Shown one piece after another: positions 8,497-18,096 of a DNA stretch of 64,000 nucleotides; position 1 is the stretch's first letter; every line of letters begins with the position of its first letter. The DNA is from Alphaproteobacteria bacterium (lineage in GTDB: Bacteria; Pseudomonadota; Alphaproteobacteria; CALKHQ01). The notes beneath the pieces are model-generated. The model made no database searches and was not told the origin of the DNA. It was given only the letters and a program-made list of their open reading frames with translations. The stretch spans positions 124,001-188,000 of the forward strand of contig JAWKYB010000008.1 of assembly GCA_041396705.1 (NCBI GenBank), written 5' to 3'. The position numbers were made by a program, and so were the translations under genes.

Positions 8497-9327
8497 ATGG
8501 CCGAGATCACCACGCTGAGCGAAGCCGTCGCCGGCCTGGTCAGGGACGGTGACACCGTTGCTCTGGAGGGGTTCACCCATCTGATCCCCTTTGCTGCCGG
8601 CCACGAGATCATCCGCCAGCGGCGCACCGGTCTGACCCTGGTCCGCATGACGCCGGACCTGATCTACGACCAGATGATCGGCATGGGCTGCGCCGACCGG
8701 CTGGTGTTCTCGTGGGGCGGCAACCCAGGCGTGGGTTCGCTGCATCGCATGCGCGACGCGGTCGAGAACGGCTGGCCGAAGCCGCTGGCGCTGACCGAAC
8801 ACAGCCACGCCGCAATGGCCAACGCCTATGAGGCGGCGGCGGCGGGCATGCCCGCGGCCTTCTTCCGTGGCTATGTCGGGGTGGAACTGCCGCAGGTGAA
8901 CCCGGACATCCGCTTCATCGACTGCCCGTTCACCGGCGAGCGGCTGGCCTGCGTGCCCGCGCACAAGCTGGATGTCGGCATCATCCATGCACAGAAGGCC
9001 GACCGGCGCGGCAACGTGCTGCTGGAAGGCATCGTCGGGGTGCAGAAGGAAACGGTGCTCGGCGCGCGGCGGTCGATCGTGACGGTGGAGGAAATCGTCG
9101 ACGAGCTCGGCGGCGGACCCAATGCGGTGATCCTGCCCGCCTGGACCGTCTCGGCGGTGGCGGAGGTGAAGGGCGGCGCCTACCCCTCGTTCGCGCACGG
9201 CTACTACAAGCGCGACAACGCGTTCTACAAGGGCTGGGACGCGATCGCGCGCGAGCGCGACACCTTCCTGGCCTGGATGACGGCCAATGTGCTGGAGCGG
9301 CAGGAGCCGCTGCGGAGGGCGTCGTAA
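8497..9327 (+). CDS. pcaI: 3-Oxoadipate CoA-transferase, alpha subunit
   Basis: The 276-residue protein is a class I CoA-transferase subunit A: N-terminal DGDTVALEGFTHLIPFAAGHEI, then RMTPDLIYDQMIGMG and FSWGGNPGVGSLHR. It belongs to the CatI/glutaconate-type branch. With the beta subunit it would move CoA from succinyl-CoA to 3-oxoadipate, the product of maleylacetate reductase. The assignment to 3-oxoadipate comes from the neighbours, with reductase and thiolase in the same operon. The ATG at 8497 has CGGAGG nine bases upstream; longer in-frame starts would overlap the dehydrogenase gene. The beta-subunit gene follows after a REP-like element. Confidence 0.82.
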   Translation: MAEITTLSEAVAGLVRDGDTVALEGFTHLIPFAAGHEIIRQRRTGLTLVRMTPDLIYDQMIGMGCADRLVFSWGGNPGVGSLHRMRDAVENGWPKPLALTEHSHAAMANAYEAAAAGMPAAFFRGYVGVELPQVNPDIRFIDCPFTGERLACVPAHKLDVGIIHAQKADRRGNVLLEGIVGVQKETVLGARRSIVTVEEIVDELGGGPNAVILPAWTVSAVAEVKGGAYPSFAHGYYKRDNAFYKGWDAIARERDTFLAWMTANVLERQEPLRRAS

Positions 9328-9354
9328 TGCCGGCAGCGTATCCAGGAAAACCGC

Positions 9355-9436
9355 GTCATGACCGGGGTTGTCCCGGCCATCTCCAGGCAAAGGCGTCCTT
9401 GTCCATGGAGATGCCCGGCACAACGCCGGGCATGAC
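9355..9436. repeat. REP-like inverted repeat inside the operon
   Basis: One arm begins GTCATGACCGGGGTTGTCCC and the other ends GCACAACGCCGGGCATGAC, so the 82-bp element can fold into a long hairpin. It fills the gap between the two CoA-transferase subunit genes, which are normally adjacent. Related arms occur at 6878-6935 and 12656-12787. Confidence 0.65.
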
Positions 9437-9460
9437 GGACGGTTCTATTGGGCCGGCGCA

Positions 9461-10240
9461 ATGACCGATGCCTCCTATTCCGCCGAGGAAATGATGACCG
9501 TCGCCGCGGCGCGGGCGCTGAAGAACGGGCAGGTCTGCTTCGTCGGTATCGGGCTGCCGAGCGCGGCCGCCAATCTGGCCCGGCTGACCCATGCGCCCGA
9601 CGTGGTGCTGATCTACGAATCCGGCACGATCGAGACCCGGCCGGACGTGCTGCCGCTGTCGATCGGCGACGGCGAGCTGTGCGAGACCGCGCTGGTGACC
9701 GTGTCGGTGCCCGAGATGTTCCGCTACTGGCTGCAGGGCGGCCGCATCGACGTCGGCTTCCTCGGCGCGGCCCAGATCGACCGTTTCGCAAACCTGAACA
9801 CCACCGTAATCGGCGACTACGACAACCCCAAGGTGCGGCTGCCCGGCGGCGGCGGTGCACCGGAGATCGCCACGGACAGCGGCGAGGTGTTCATCATCAT
9901 GCGCCAGACGGGCCGGGCGTTTGTCGACAGGATCGACTTCGTCACGTCGATGGGGCACGCGGCCGGCGGCGGCTCCCGCGCCGAGGCGGGGGCGCGGACG
10001 AAGGGCCCGACGGTCGTGGTCACCGATCTGTGCGTCATGCGCCCGGATCCGGAGACCCGCGAGCTGACGGTGACGGCGCTGCACCCGGGCGTCACCCGCG
10101 CGCAGGTGGGCGCCGCCACCGGCTGGCCGGTGCGTTTCGCCGCGACCGTCGACGAAACGGCCGCACCGACCGAGCTTGAACTGACGGTGCTTCGCGCCCT
10201 GCACGAGCGGACACGCAAGGCGCACGCGGAGGCCGCCTGA
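9461..10240 (+). CDS. pcaJ: 3-Oxoadipate CoA-transferase, beta subunit
   Basis: The 259-residue product is the partner subunit of a class I CoA-transferase. The segment LIYESGTIETRP contains the glutamate expected to form the glutamyl-CoA intermediate, and PGGGGAPEIAT is the usual glycine-rich block. It acts with the alpha subunit at 8497-9327 to make 3-oxoadipyl-CoA. I chose the ATG at 9461 (MTDASYSAEEMMTVAAARAL) because the frame upstream is the REP-like element. The TGA abuts the next ATG (TGAATG), which suggests coupled translation with the maleylacetate reductase gene. Confidence 0.82.
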   Translation: MTDASYSAEEMMTVAAARALKNGQVCFVGIGLPSAAANLARLTHAPDVVLIYESGTIETRPDVLPLSIGDGELCETALVTVSVPEMFRYWLQGGRIDVGFLGAAQIDRFANLNTTVIGDYDNPKVRLPGGGGAPEIATDSGEVFIIMRQTGRAFVDRIDFVTSMGHAAGGGSRAEAGARTKGPTVVVTDLCVMRPDPETRELTVTALHPGVTRAQVGAATGWPVRFAATVDETAAPTELELTVLRALHERTRKAHAEAA

Positions 10241-11299
10241 ATGCAGGCCTTCACGTTCAAGGGCATTCCGGCACGGGTCGTGTTCGGCAGCGGCACGGTG
10301 CGGCAGGTGCGCGCCGAGGTCGAGCGGCTCGGCGCCCGCCGCGCGCTGGTGCTGGCCACGCCGCAACAGGCGGCGCAGGCCGAAGCGGTCGGCGCATTGA
10401 TCGGCGACCTGTCGGCCGGCGTCTTCGCCGAGGCGGCGATGCACACGCCGGTCGAGACCACCGAGCGGGCGATGGCCCGGGTGGCCGAGGTCCGTGCCGA
10501 CTGCACAGTCGCCGTCGGCGGCGGCTCGACCACCGGCCTCGGCAAGGCGATCGCGCTGCGCACCGACCTGCCCCAACTGGCGGTGCCGACCACCTATGCC
10601 GGGTCCGAGATGACCGACATCCTCGGCCAGACCGAGGCCGGGGTGAAGACCACGCTGCGCAGCCCCAAGGTGCTGCCCGAGACCGTGCTGTACGACGTCG
10701 ACCTGACCCTGGGCCTGCCGCGCGGGCTGACCGGTTCCAGCGGCGTCAACGCAATCGCCCACTCGGTCGAAGCGCTGTATGCCGGGGACTGCAACCCGGT
10801 GATCGCCGTGGTTGCCGAAGAGGGCATCCGCGCCCTGGGCCGCGCCCTGCCGGCCCTGATGCGCGCGGCGGACGACGCGACCGCGCGATCCGATGCGCTC
10901 TATGGCGCCTGGCTGTGCGGAATCGCGCTCGGCGGCGCGGCAATGGCGCTGCATCACAAGCTCTGCCACACGCTCGGCGGCGCGTTCGACTTGCCCCATG
11001 CCGAGACCCACACCATCGTGCTGCCGCATGCGGCGGCCTACAACGCCGGTGCCGCACCGGCCGCGATGGCGCGCATCGCGACGGCGCTCGGTGCGACCGA
11101 CGGACCGCGCGCCCTGTACGACCTGACCCGCGCCATCGACGCGCCGCGCAGCCTGCGCGAACTGGGCATGCCGGAGAGCGGCATTGACCGGGCGGCCGTC
11201 CTGGCGGTGCAGAGCGCCTATGCCAATCCGGCCCCGGTCACGCGCGACAGCATCCGCGGGCTGATTGCCCGGGCGTGGGCCGGCGAGCCGCCGCAATGA
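10241..11299 (+). CDS. hapF: Maleylacetate reductase (iron-containing alcohol dehydrogenase fold)
   Basis: The 352-residue protein has the group III alcohol dehydrogenase layout: VAVGGGSTTGLGKA and LAVPTTYAGSEMT for NAD(P)H binding, and HKLCHTLGGAFDLPHAETH in the C-terminal helical domain. That set of residues is typical of maleylacetate reductases such as MacA and HapF. The enzyme reduces maleylacetate to 3-oxoadipate. It sits directly between the CoA-transferase genes and the transporter genes, so the route from dioxygenase to 3-oxoadipyl-CoA is complete. The start follows the previous stop without a gap. Confidence 0.9.
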   Translation: MQAFTFKGIPARVVFGSGTVRQVRAEVERLGARRALVLATPQQAAQAEAVGALIGDLSAGVFAEAAMHTPVETTERAMARVAEVRADCTVAVGGGSTTGLGKAIALRTDLPQLAVPTTYAGSEMTDILGQTEAGVKTTLRSPKVLPETVLYDVDLTLGLPRGLTGSSGVNAIAHSVEALYAGDCNPVIAVVAEEGIRALGRALPALMRAADDATARSDALYGAWLCGIALGGAAMALHHKLCHTLGGAFDLPHAETHTIVLPHAAAYNAGAAPAAMARIATALGATDGPRALYDLTRAIDAPRSLRELGMPESGIDRAAVLAVQSAYANPAPVTRDSIRGLIARAWAGEPPQ

Positions 11300-11321
11300 A
11301 CACAACCGTGGGAGGGACGAC

Positions 11322-12620
11322 ATGACGATACCGTTGAACCGCAGCCGCTTCAGCCGCCGGCGCCTGCTGCAGGCCTCGGCGGCCGGCGCCGGCACCGCCG
11401 CACTGGCCTCGCACCTGCCGAAGCCGGCGATCGCGCAGTCGGGCACGATCAGGATCGGTTACGTCAGCCCGCAGACCGGCCCGCTGGCGCCGTTCGGCGA
11501 GGCCGACAGCTTCGTTCTCGCCCAGATGCGGCGCGTGTTCGCCGATGGGCTCGAGATCGACGGTACCGTCTATGCCGTCGAGATCATCGACAAGGACAGC
11601 CAATCCAACCCCAACCGCGCCGCTGAGGTCGCCGGCGAGCTGATCCTCGACGACGAGGTCAACCTGATGCTGGTCGCTTCGACGCCGGAGACCACCAACC
11701 CGGTCAGCGACCAGTGCGAGATCAACGGAGTCGCCTGCATTTCCAGCGTTGCGCCGTGGCAGCCGTGGTTCTTCACCCGCGGCGGCGACCCGGTCAGCCC
11801 GTTCCAGTACACCTATCACTTCTTCTGGGGCCTGGAGGACGTGATCGCGGTGTTCACCCACATGTGGGACAAGGTCGCGACCAACAGGAAGGTCGGCGGC
11901 CTGTTTCCCAACGACGGCGACGGCAATGCCTGGGGCGACCCCAGTATCGGCTTCCCGCCGGTGCTGACCGAGAAGGGCTACAGCCTGCTCGATCCGGGCC
12001 GGTACCAGAACCTGAACGACGATTTCACGTCCTACATCTCGGCGTTCAAGGAAGACGGTAGCGAGATCGTCACCGGCGTGATGATCCCGCCCGACTTCAC
12101 CACGTTCTGGACTCAGGCCAAGCAACAGGGCTTCACGCCGAAGGTGGCCTCCGTCGGCAAGGCGATCCTGTTCCCGGTCGCCGTCGAGGCGCTGGGCGAC
12201 CAGGGCCACAACCTTTCGTCGGAGGTGTGGTGGACGCCGACGCACCCGTTCGCCTCGTCGTTGACCGGACAAAGCTGCGCCGACCTCGCGGCCGAGTTCG
12301 AAAGCGAGACCGGCAAGCAGTGGACCCAGCCGATCGGCTTCGTCCATGCCCTGTTCGAGGTCGCGGCGGCGGCATTGCGTGCGGCCGGCGGCCCGGACGA
12401 TGCCGACGCGATCATGGCCGCCGTTGCCGGCCTGCAGATGGACTCGATCGTCGGCCGGCTCGACTGGACCGCCGGTCCGGTGCCAAACGTGGCCAAGACC
12501 CCGCTGGTCGGCGGGCAGTGGCGCTTTGTCGACGGCGCGCATCCCTACGACATCGTCATCACCTCGAACGAGACCGCTCCGGACATTCCCCTTGGCGGCG
12601 AGATGGAACCTATCGTCTGA
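11322..12620 (+). CDS. Periplasmic substrate-binding protein of a Liv-type ABC importer, Tat-exported
   Basis: The 432-residue protein begins with a twin-arginine leader (SRRRLLQASAAGAGTAALAS) and an Ala-x-Ala-like cleavage region near residue 37. The mature part starts IRIGYVSPQTGPLAPFGE, the usual opening of type I periplasmic amino-acid/aromatic-acid binding proteins. Proteins of this family bind branched-chain amino acids, urea or aromatic acids. Here the location inside a hydroquinone operon points to an aromatic or alicyclic ligand (inference). The ATG at 11322 follows GGGAGGGACGAC. The ATPase genes follow across a REP-like element. Tat export is less usual than Sec export for this family. 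Confidence 0.88.
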   Translation: MTIPLNRSRFSRRRLLQASAAGAGTAALASHLPKPAIAQSGTIRIGYVSPQTGPLAPFGEADSFVLAQMRRVFADGLEIDGTVYAVEIIDKDSQSNPNRAAEVAGELILDDEVNLMLVASTPETTNPVSDQCEINGVACISSVAPWQPWFFTRGGDPVSPFQYTYHFFWGLEDVIAVFTHMWDKVATNRKVGGLFPNDGDGNAWGDPSIGFPPVLTEKGYSLLDPGRYQNLNDDFTSYISAFKEDGSEIVTGVMIPPDFTTFWTQAKQQGFTPKVASVGKAILFPVAVEALGDQGHNLSSEVWWTPTHPFASSLTGQSCADLAAEFESETGKQWTQPIGFVHALFEVAAAALRAAGGPDDADAIMAAVAGLQMDSIVGRLDWTAGPVPNVAKTPLVGGQWRFVDGAHPYDIVITSNETAPDIPLGGEMEPIV

Positions 12621-12655
12621 GGATGCGGATCCCGGCTGGCTTGATCCCGCCGATC

Positions 12656-12787
12656 GTCGTCCCCGGGCTCGACCCGGGGACTTCCCCGGCAACGAGGGAT
12701 GCCGTCCCTGGCGGATCGCGCGCGGCGGCGACCGACGGGCCGGCGCCCGTCGGTGAGAGATGCCCGGTTCAAGCCCGGGCATGACGT
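12656..12787. repeat. REP-like palindromic element between binding-protein and ATPase genes
   Basis: The left arm (CCCCGGGCTCGACCCGGGGA) is itself a perfect hairpin, and the right arm is GAGATGCCCGGTTCAAGCCCGGGCATGAC. The layout matches 9355-9436. A hairpin here could stabilise the upstream message and lower ATPase expression relative to the binding protein. Confidence 0.6.
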
Positions 12788-12822
12788 CCCCACGTGTCGG
12801 ATAGCGCGCATATGGTACCGGG

Positions 12823-13542
12823 GTGTTGATCCAGCTCGACAAGGTGACCAAGCGCTTCGGCGCGGTCGTGGTCGCGGACGGGCTCGACATCGCGCTGACC
12901 GACGGCGAGGCGCTCGGCGTGCTCGGCCCGAACGGCGCCGGCAAGTCGACGATGTTCAACCTGATCACCGGCGGCCTGCGGCCGGATTCCGGGCGCATCC
13001 GCTTCGACGGCCACGACATTACCGGGCTGAAGCCGCATGTCCGCTGCCGGATGGGCATCGGCCGCAGCTATCAGATCCCGCATCCCTTCGCCAAGATGAC
13101 CGTGTTCGAGAACCTGCTGGTCGGCGCCGCCTTCGGCACCGGCGCGGCGGAGCGCGAGATCCACGAGCTGTGCGGCCAGGTGCTCGAGCGCACCGGGTTG
13201 CTGGACAAGGCCAACGTGCCCGCCGGCCGGCTGACCCTGCTTGAGCGCAAGCGGCTCGAGCTCGCCCGCGCGCTGGCCACCCGCCCGCGCGTGCTGCTGC
13301 TCGACGAGATCGCCGGCGGTCTGACCGAGGGCGAGTGCCGCGAACTGGTCGCGGCGATCACAGCGGTGCGCGCGGAAGGCGTCTCGATCATCTGGATCGA
13401 GCATGTGGTTCACGCCTTGCTGTCGGTGGTCGATCGGCTGGTCGTGATCAATTTCGGCAGGCTGCTGGCCGAAGGCGCGCCCGACACCGTGATGGCCGAC
13501 CCGAAGGTGCGCGAAGTCTACATGGGCATCGCGGCCGAATGA
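12823..13542 (+). CDS. Liv-type ABC importer ATPase (LivG-like)
   Basis: The 239-residue ATPase shows Walker A GPNGAGKST, the Q-loop region RSYQIPHPFAKMTVFENLLVG, signature-like TLLERKRLELARAL and Walker B LLLDEIAGGLTEGE, with the H-loop IEHVVHALL. LivG-type subunits form a heterodimer with LivF and drive amphipathic-molecule import. A GTG at 12823 is the only sensible start. The signature reads LTLLERKRLE rather than LSGGQ, which is common in LivG proteins. Its stop overlaps the next start (ATGA). Confidence 0.9.
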   Translation: MLIQLDKVTKRFGAVVVADGLDIALTDGEALGVLGPNGAGKSTMFNLITGGLRPDSGRIRFDGHDITGLKPHVRCRMGIGRSYQIPHPFAKMTVFENLLVGAAFGTGAAEREIHELCGQVLERTGLLDKANVPAGRLTLLERKRLELARALATRPRVLLLDEIAGGLTEGECRELVAAITAVRAEGVSIIWIEHVVHALLSVVDRLVVINFGRLLAEGAPDTVMADPKVREVYMGIAAE

Positions 13543-14243
13543 GCGGGCCATTGCTGAAGACGCGCGGGCTGACGGCGCGCTATGGCGACTTCCAGGCGCT
13601 GTTCGGCATCGACCTGAGCGTCGACGAAGGCGAGACGGTCGCCATCATCGGCGCCAACGGGGCCGGCAAGAGCACGTTCCTCAACACGATCTGCGGCCGG
13701 CTGGGCGCGACGCCCGAAGCCGTGCACTTCGCCGGCGCCGCGATCGGCGGCCAGCCGCCGCATCGCGTCGTGCGCCGCGGCATCGCGCTTGTACCCGAAG
13801 GCCGTCAGCTGTTTCCCTCGCTGTCGGTCGAAGAAAACCTGCTCATGGGCGGCTGCGTCGACCGGCCCGGCCACTGGACGCTGGACAGCGTGTACGGGCT
13901 GTTTCCGGTGTTGCGCGAGCGGCGGAACGCTCCGGGCACCGCGCTGTCGGGCGGGCAGCAGCAGATGGTGGCGATCGGGCGCGCCCTGATGGCCAATCCG
14001 CGTCTGCTGCTGTGCGACGAGATCAGCCTCGGCCTGGCGCCGACGGTGATCAAGGACATCTACGCCGCGCTGCCGGCGATCAAGGCGGGCGGCGCCGCGC
14101 TGCTGATCGTCGAGCAGGACGTGCAGCAGGCGATGGCGGTGGCCGACCGCGTCTACTGCTTCCAGGAGGGCCATGTCTCTCTGACCGGCCGGCCGGCGTC
14201 GCTGACGCTCGACCGGATCACACAGGCCTATTTCGGGGTCTGA
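13539..14243 (+). CDS. Liv-type ABC importer ATPase (LivF-like)
   Basis: The 234-residue ATPase has Walker A GANGAGKST, LVPEGRQLFPSLSVEENLLMG (a LivF hallmark), signature LSGGQQQMVAIGRALMANP and Walker B LLLCDEISLGLAP. It is the second nucleotide-binding subunit beside LivG. The ATG overlaps the LivG stop by four bases, so translation is probably coupled. It is followed three bases later by the permease gene, which uses GTG. Confidence 0.92.
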   Translation: MSGPLLKTRGLTARYGDFQALFGIDLSVDEGETVAIIGANGAGKSTFLNTICGRLGATPEAVHFAGAAIGGQPPHRVVRRGIALVPEGRQLFPSLSVEENLLMGGCVDRPGHWTLDSVYGLFPVLRERRNAPGTALSGGQQQMVAIGRALMANPRLLLCDEISLGLAPTVIKDIYAALPAIKAGGAALLIVEQDVQQAMAVADRVYCFQEGHVSLTGRPASLTLDRITQAYFGV

Positions 14244-14246
14244 GCG

Positions 14247-15116
14247 GTGGAGTGGGTCAACGCCATCGTACAGGGAGTGCTGACCGGTGGGCTGTTCGCA
14301 CTGTTCGCCACCGGGCTGTCGCTGATCTTCGGGGTCATGCGCCTGGTCAATCTGGCCCATGGCGACCTGATCATCCTGGCCGCCTTCCTGGGCCTGGCCG
14401 CGGTCGAGGGGCTGGGGCTGCATCCGCTGCTGGCACTGGCGATCGTGGTGCCGGCGATGTTCGCGCTTGGCTATGCCCTGCAGCGCGGCGTGCTCAATTT
14501 CACCCTCGGCAGCGGCGACATCCTGCCGCCGCTGCTGGTCACCTTCGGCCTGTCGATCGTGCTGCAGAACGTGCTGCTGGAGGGCTTCTCGGCCGACACG
14601 CAGCGCCTTCAGGCCGGTGCCCTGGAAACGGCCAGCATAGAGATCGGCGCCGGCCTGTCCGTCGGATGGCTGCCGCTGCTGACCTTCGGCGTCGCGGTCG
14701 CGGTGATCGGCGCGCTGCAGCTGATGCTGTTCGGCAGCCGCATCGGGCGCATCTTCCGGGCGACCTCCGACAATCCCTCGGTGGTGCGGCTGATGGGCAT
14801 CGACAACCGCCACATCTTCGCGCTGGCCATGGCGATCTCGCTCGCGGTCTGCGCGGTCGCCGGCATCCTGATGGGCATCCGCACCAACTTCACCCCCGAG
14901 ATCGGCCCGGCCAGGCTGTTGTTCGCCTTCGAGGCGGTCATCATCGGCGGCCTCGGCAACCTCTGGGGCACGCTGGCCGGCGGCATCATCCTCGGCGTCG
15001 CCCAGGGGATCGGCGCCGAGATCCACCCCGGCGCCCAGGTATTGGCCGGGCATATCGCATTCCTGGCCGTCCTGGCGGTCCGCCCGCAGGGCCTGTTCCC
15101 GCGGCTCCGGGACTGA
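14247..15116 (+). CDS. Liv-type ABC importer inner-membrane permease (LivH-like)
   Basis: The 289-residue protein has about eight hydrophobic segments and the family opening VNAIVQGVLTGGLFALFATGLSLIFGVMRLVNLAHGD. The cytoplasmic coupling region around RIFRATSDNPSVVRLMGID is the EAA-like loop. It would pair with LivM to make the channel. A GTG at 14247 fits the family N-terminus. It is four bases from the next gene. Being within the hydroquinone operon, its substrate is probably a ring compound (inference). Confidence 0.9.
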   Translation: MEWVNAIVQGVLTGGLFALFATGLSLIFGVMRLVNLAHGDLIILAAFLGLAAVEGLGLHPLLALAIVVPAMFALGYALQRGVLNFTLGSGDILPPLLVTFGLSIVLQNVLLEGFSADTQRLQAGALETASIEIGAGLSVGWLPLLTFGVAVAVIGALQLMLFGSRIGRIFRATSDNPSVVRLMGIDNRHIFALAMAISLAVCAVAGILMGIRTNFTPEIGPARLLFAFEAVIIGGLGNLWGTLAGGIILGVAQGIGAEIHPGAQVLAGHIAFLAVLAVRPQGLFPRLRD

Positions 15117-15120
15117 GGCG

Positions 15121-16139
15121 ATGGCGCAGCGCTTTTCCGTCGCCACTTCGACGCGCACCAGCCGCATCGCGCTGCTGGCGCTGGCCGGCCTGCTGGCCGG
15201 CCTGATCGCCGGGCCCTGGTGGCTCGGCCGTGGCGACATCCGGCTGGCGGTCGAAATCTGCACCTATCTGACGCTCGCCCAGATGTGGAACCTGCTCGCC
15301 GGCTATGCCGGGCTGGTCTCGGTCGGACAGCAGGCGTTCGTCGGGCTCGGCGGCTACGGGCTGTTCGCCGGCGCCGTGTTCCTCGGCGTCAATCCCGTGC
15401 TCTGCATACCCCTGGCCGGCGTTGCCGCGGCGCTGATCGCGATCCCGACCGCAGCCGTGGTGTTCCGGCTGAGGGCGGCCTATTTCGCCATCGGCACCTG
15501 GGTGGTGGCCGAGGTCTACATGCTGGTGCTCGCGCAGGTCACGGCCCTGGGCGGCGGTTCCGGCATGAGCCTGCCGGTCGATGTCGTCAAGGCGATCGCC
15601 GCCGACAACGACGGCCGCGACCGGGCGGTCTTCTGGAGCGCGCTGGCGCTGGCGGTCGGCTCGGTCGCCCTGGTCTATGCGCTGCTGCGCTCGCGCCACG
15701 GGCTGGCGCTGACCGCGATCCGCGATTCCGAACCGGCGGCCGAGAGCGTCGGCGTCGACAACGCCCGCACCCGCTACCTCGTCTACGTCGCCGCGGCTTT
15801 CGTCACCGGCATGGTCGGCGCGCTGGTCTTCATCGCCAAGCTGCGCATCTCGCCGGAGGCTGCCTTCAACGTCGTCGACTGGACCGCCTATGTCATCTTC
15901 ATCGTGGTGATCGGCGGCGTCGGCCGGATCGAAGGTCCGATCGTCGGCACCGTCGTGTTTTTCGTCCTGCGCGCCTTCCTGGCCGATCTCGGCGCGGTGT
16001 ATCTGATTGTCCTCGGCCTGCTGGCGGTGGTGGTGATGCTGTTCGCGCCGCAGGGGCTGTGGGGGCTGGTCGCCGACCGTGCCGGCCTCGAGATCTTTCC
16101 GGTCCGTCGACGCCTGATCGTGCACAAGGAAGCCGTGCC

Positions 16140-16143
<4 letters not shown>
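15121..16143 (+). CDS. Liv-type ABC importer inner-membrane permease (LivM-like)
   Basis: The 340-residue protein has the LivM pattern: a membrane-spanning start, then [41 protein letters not shown] sequence, the cytoplasmic loop [17 protein letters not shown], and the closing [12 protein letters not shown]. It completes the five-component importer (binding protein, two ATPases, two permeases). Its TGA overlaps the ATG of the thiolase gene (ATGA), so transport and degradation genes are translationally coupled. Confidence 0.9.
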
Positions 16144-17345
<1,202 letters not shown>

Positions 17346-17374
17346 GGTCCCGCGCTTCGCAGGGCGGGTAAGGC

Positions 17375-17782
17375 GTGGTTTCCCTGCTCGCCGGCCGCTG
17401 GCACGACCGGCCGCATGCGCCGGCGCCGGGCACCGCGCTTTGCCGGCTCGACGACATTGCCGACCCGGGCGTCAAGGAGGTGCGCTTCGGCACCGGCCGC
17501 GACGCGTTCTCGCTGATCGTCGTCCGCTCAGCGGGCGCGGTTGGCGCGTTCCTCAACATCTGTCCCCATTTCCAGCTGCCGCTGAACGCGCCGGCGCGGC
17601 CAGACCGCTTTCTCACCGCCGACGGCAGCCGGCTGAAATGCGCGCATCACCTGGGCCTGTTCGATCCGGTGAGCGGAGTCTGCGTCGACGGCCCGCCCCT
17701 TGGCGACCGTCTGGTTGCGGTCCCCGTCGTGGTCGACGGCGGCTCGGTGCGGATCGACAGCGGACTGCCCGGTCCCGCCTGA
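17375..17782 (+). CDS. Small Rieske [2Fe-2S] protein
   Basis: This is a 135-residue protein with one Rieske domain. The first ligand pair is CPHFQLPLN (Cys-x-His) and the second CAHHLGLF (Cys-x-x-His), about 20 residues apart, followed by the GPPLGDRL proline loop. Such proteins serve as ferredoxins for oxygenases or as small electron carriers. No oxygenase that needs it is visible in the operon; hydroquinone dioxygenase uses Fe(II) and no reductant. GTG at 17375 is the likely start. It ends the operon, 29 bases after the thiolase gene. Confidence 0.8.
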   Translation: MVSLLAGRWHDRPHAPAPGTALCRLDDIADPGVKEVRFGTGRDAFSLIVVRSAGAVGAFLNICPHFQLPLNAPARPDRFLTADGSRLKCAHHLGLFDPVSGVCVDGPPLGDRLVAVPVVVDGGSVRIDSGLPGPA

Positions 17783-18096
17783 GCGCACAGGTCGCCGCCG
17801 CCGCGCAGTAGCGGCCGCGGTCGAATCAAGCCTTCGAAAGGCGACGCAGGCAAACCCGGTCCTTGCGCCCGGAAGCGGCGTTGCCGCTCGCCCGGCCGCG
17901 TTCGCATTGCCCGAAGTCGCGGCGTCCGGCGCGCGGCAACGCTGTTGACAAATGCGCACGCGGCCCGCAACATGTTCGTAATACAAACAAATGTTCGCTA
18001 TACGAACATTTCTGCTGCCGCGGCGATCCTCCGGTCGTCCGGCCGTCGGACACTGTGTCGCGGCGCGGAGGGGGCGCCGAGGCGAGGGAGCGTCAG
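17783..18096 (+). promoter_or_regulatory. Regulatory region of the importer/flavoprotein operon
   Basis: This 314-base gap has no gene. A TTGACA lies at 17945-17950, but no good -10 is seen at 16-18 bases. Two 15-bp operator-like sites follow at 17974-17988 and 17993-18007. The rest is GC-rich leader up to the permease ATG at 18097, with GAGGGAG as the ribosome site. Confidence 0.45.
17974..18007. promoter_or_regulatory. Paired IclR-type operator sites, second copy of the arrangement
   Basis: GTTCGTAATACAAAC (17974-17988) and GTTCGCTATACGAAC (17993-18007) have starts 19 bp apart. The second lies in the palindrome ATGTTCG-N5-CGAACAT (17991-18009). Sequence type and spacing match the pair at 5149-5182, so the same regulator probably binds both. 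Confidence 0.7.

Noticed and set aside
9355..9436. Possible CRISPR or riboswitch-like structure
   Set aside because: There is only one inverted pair and no spacer series. Similar arms in other gaps of the operon fit a REP-like element better.
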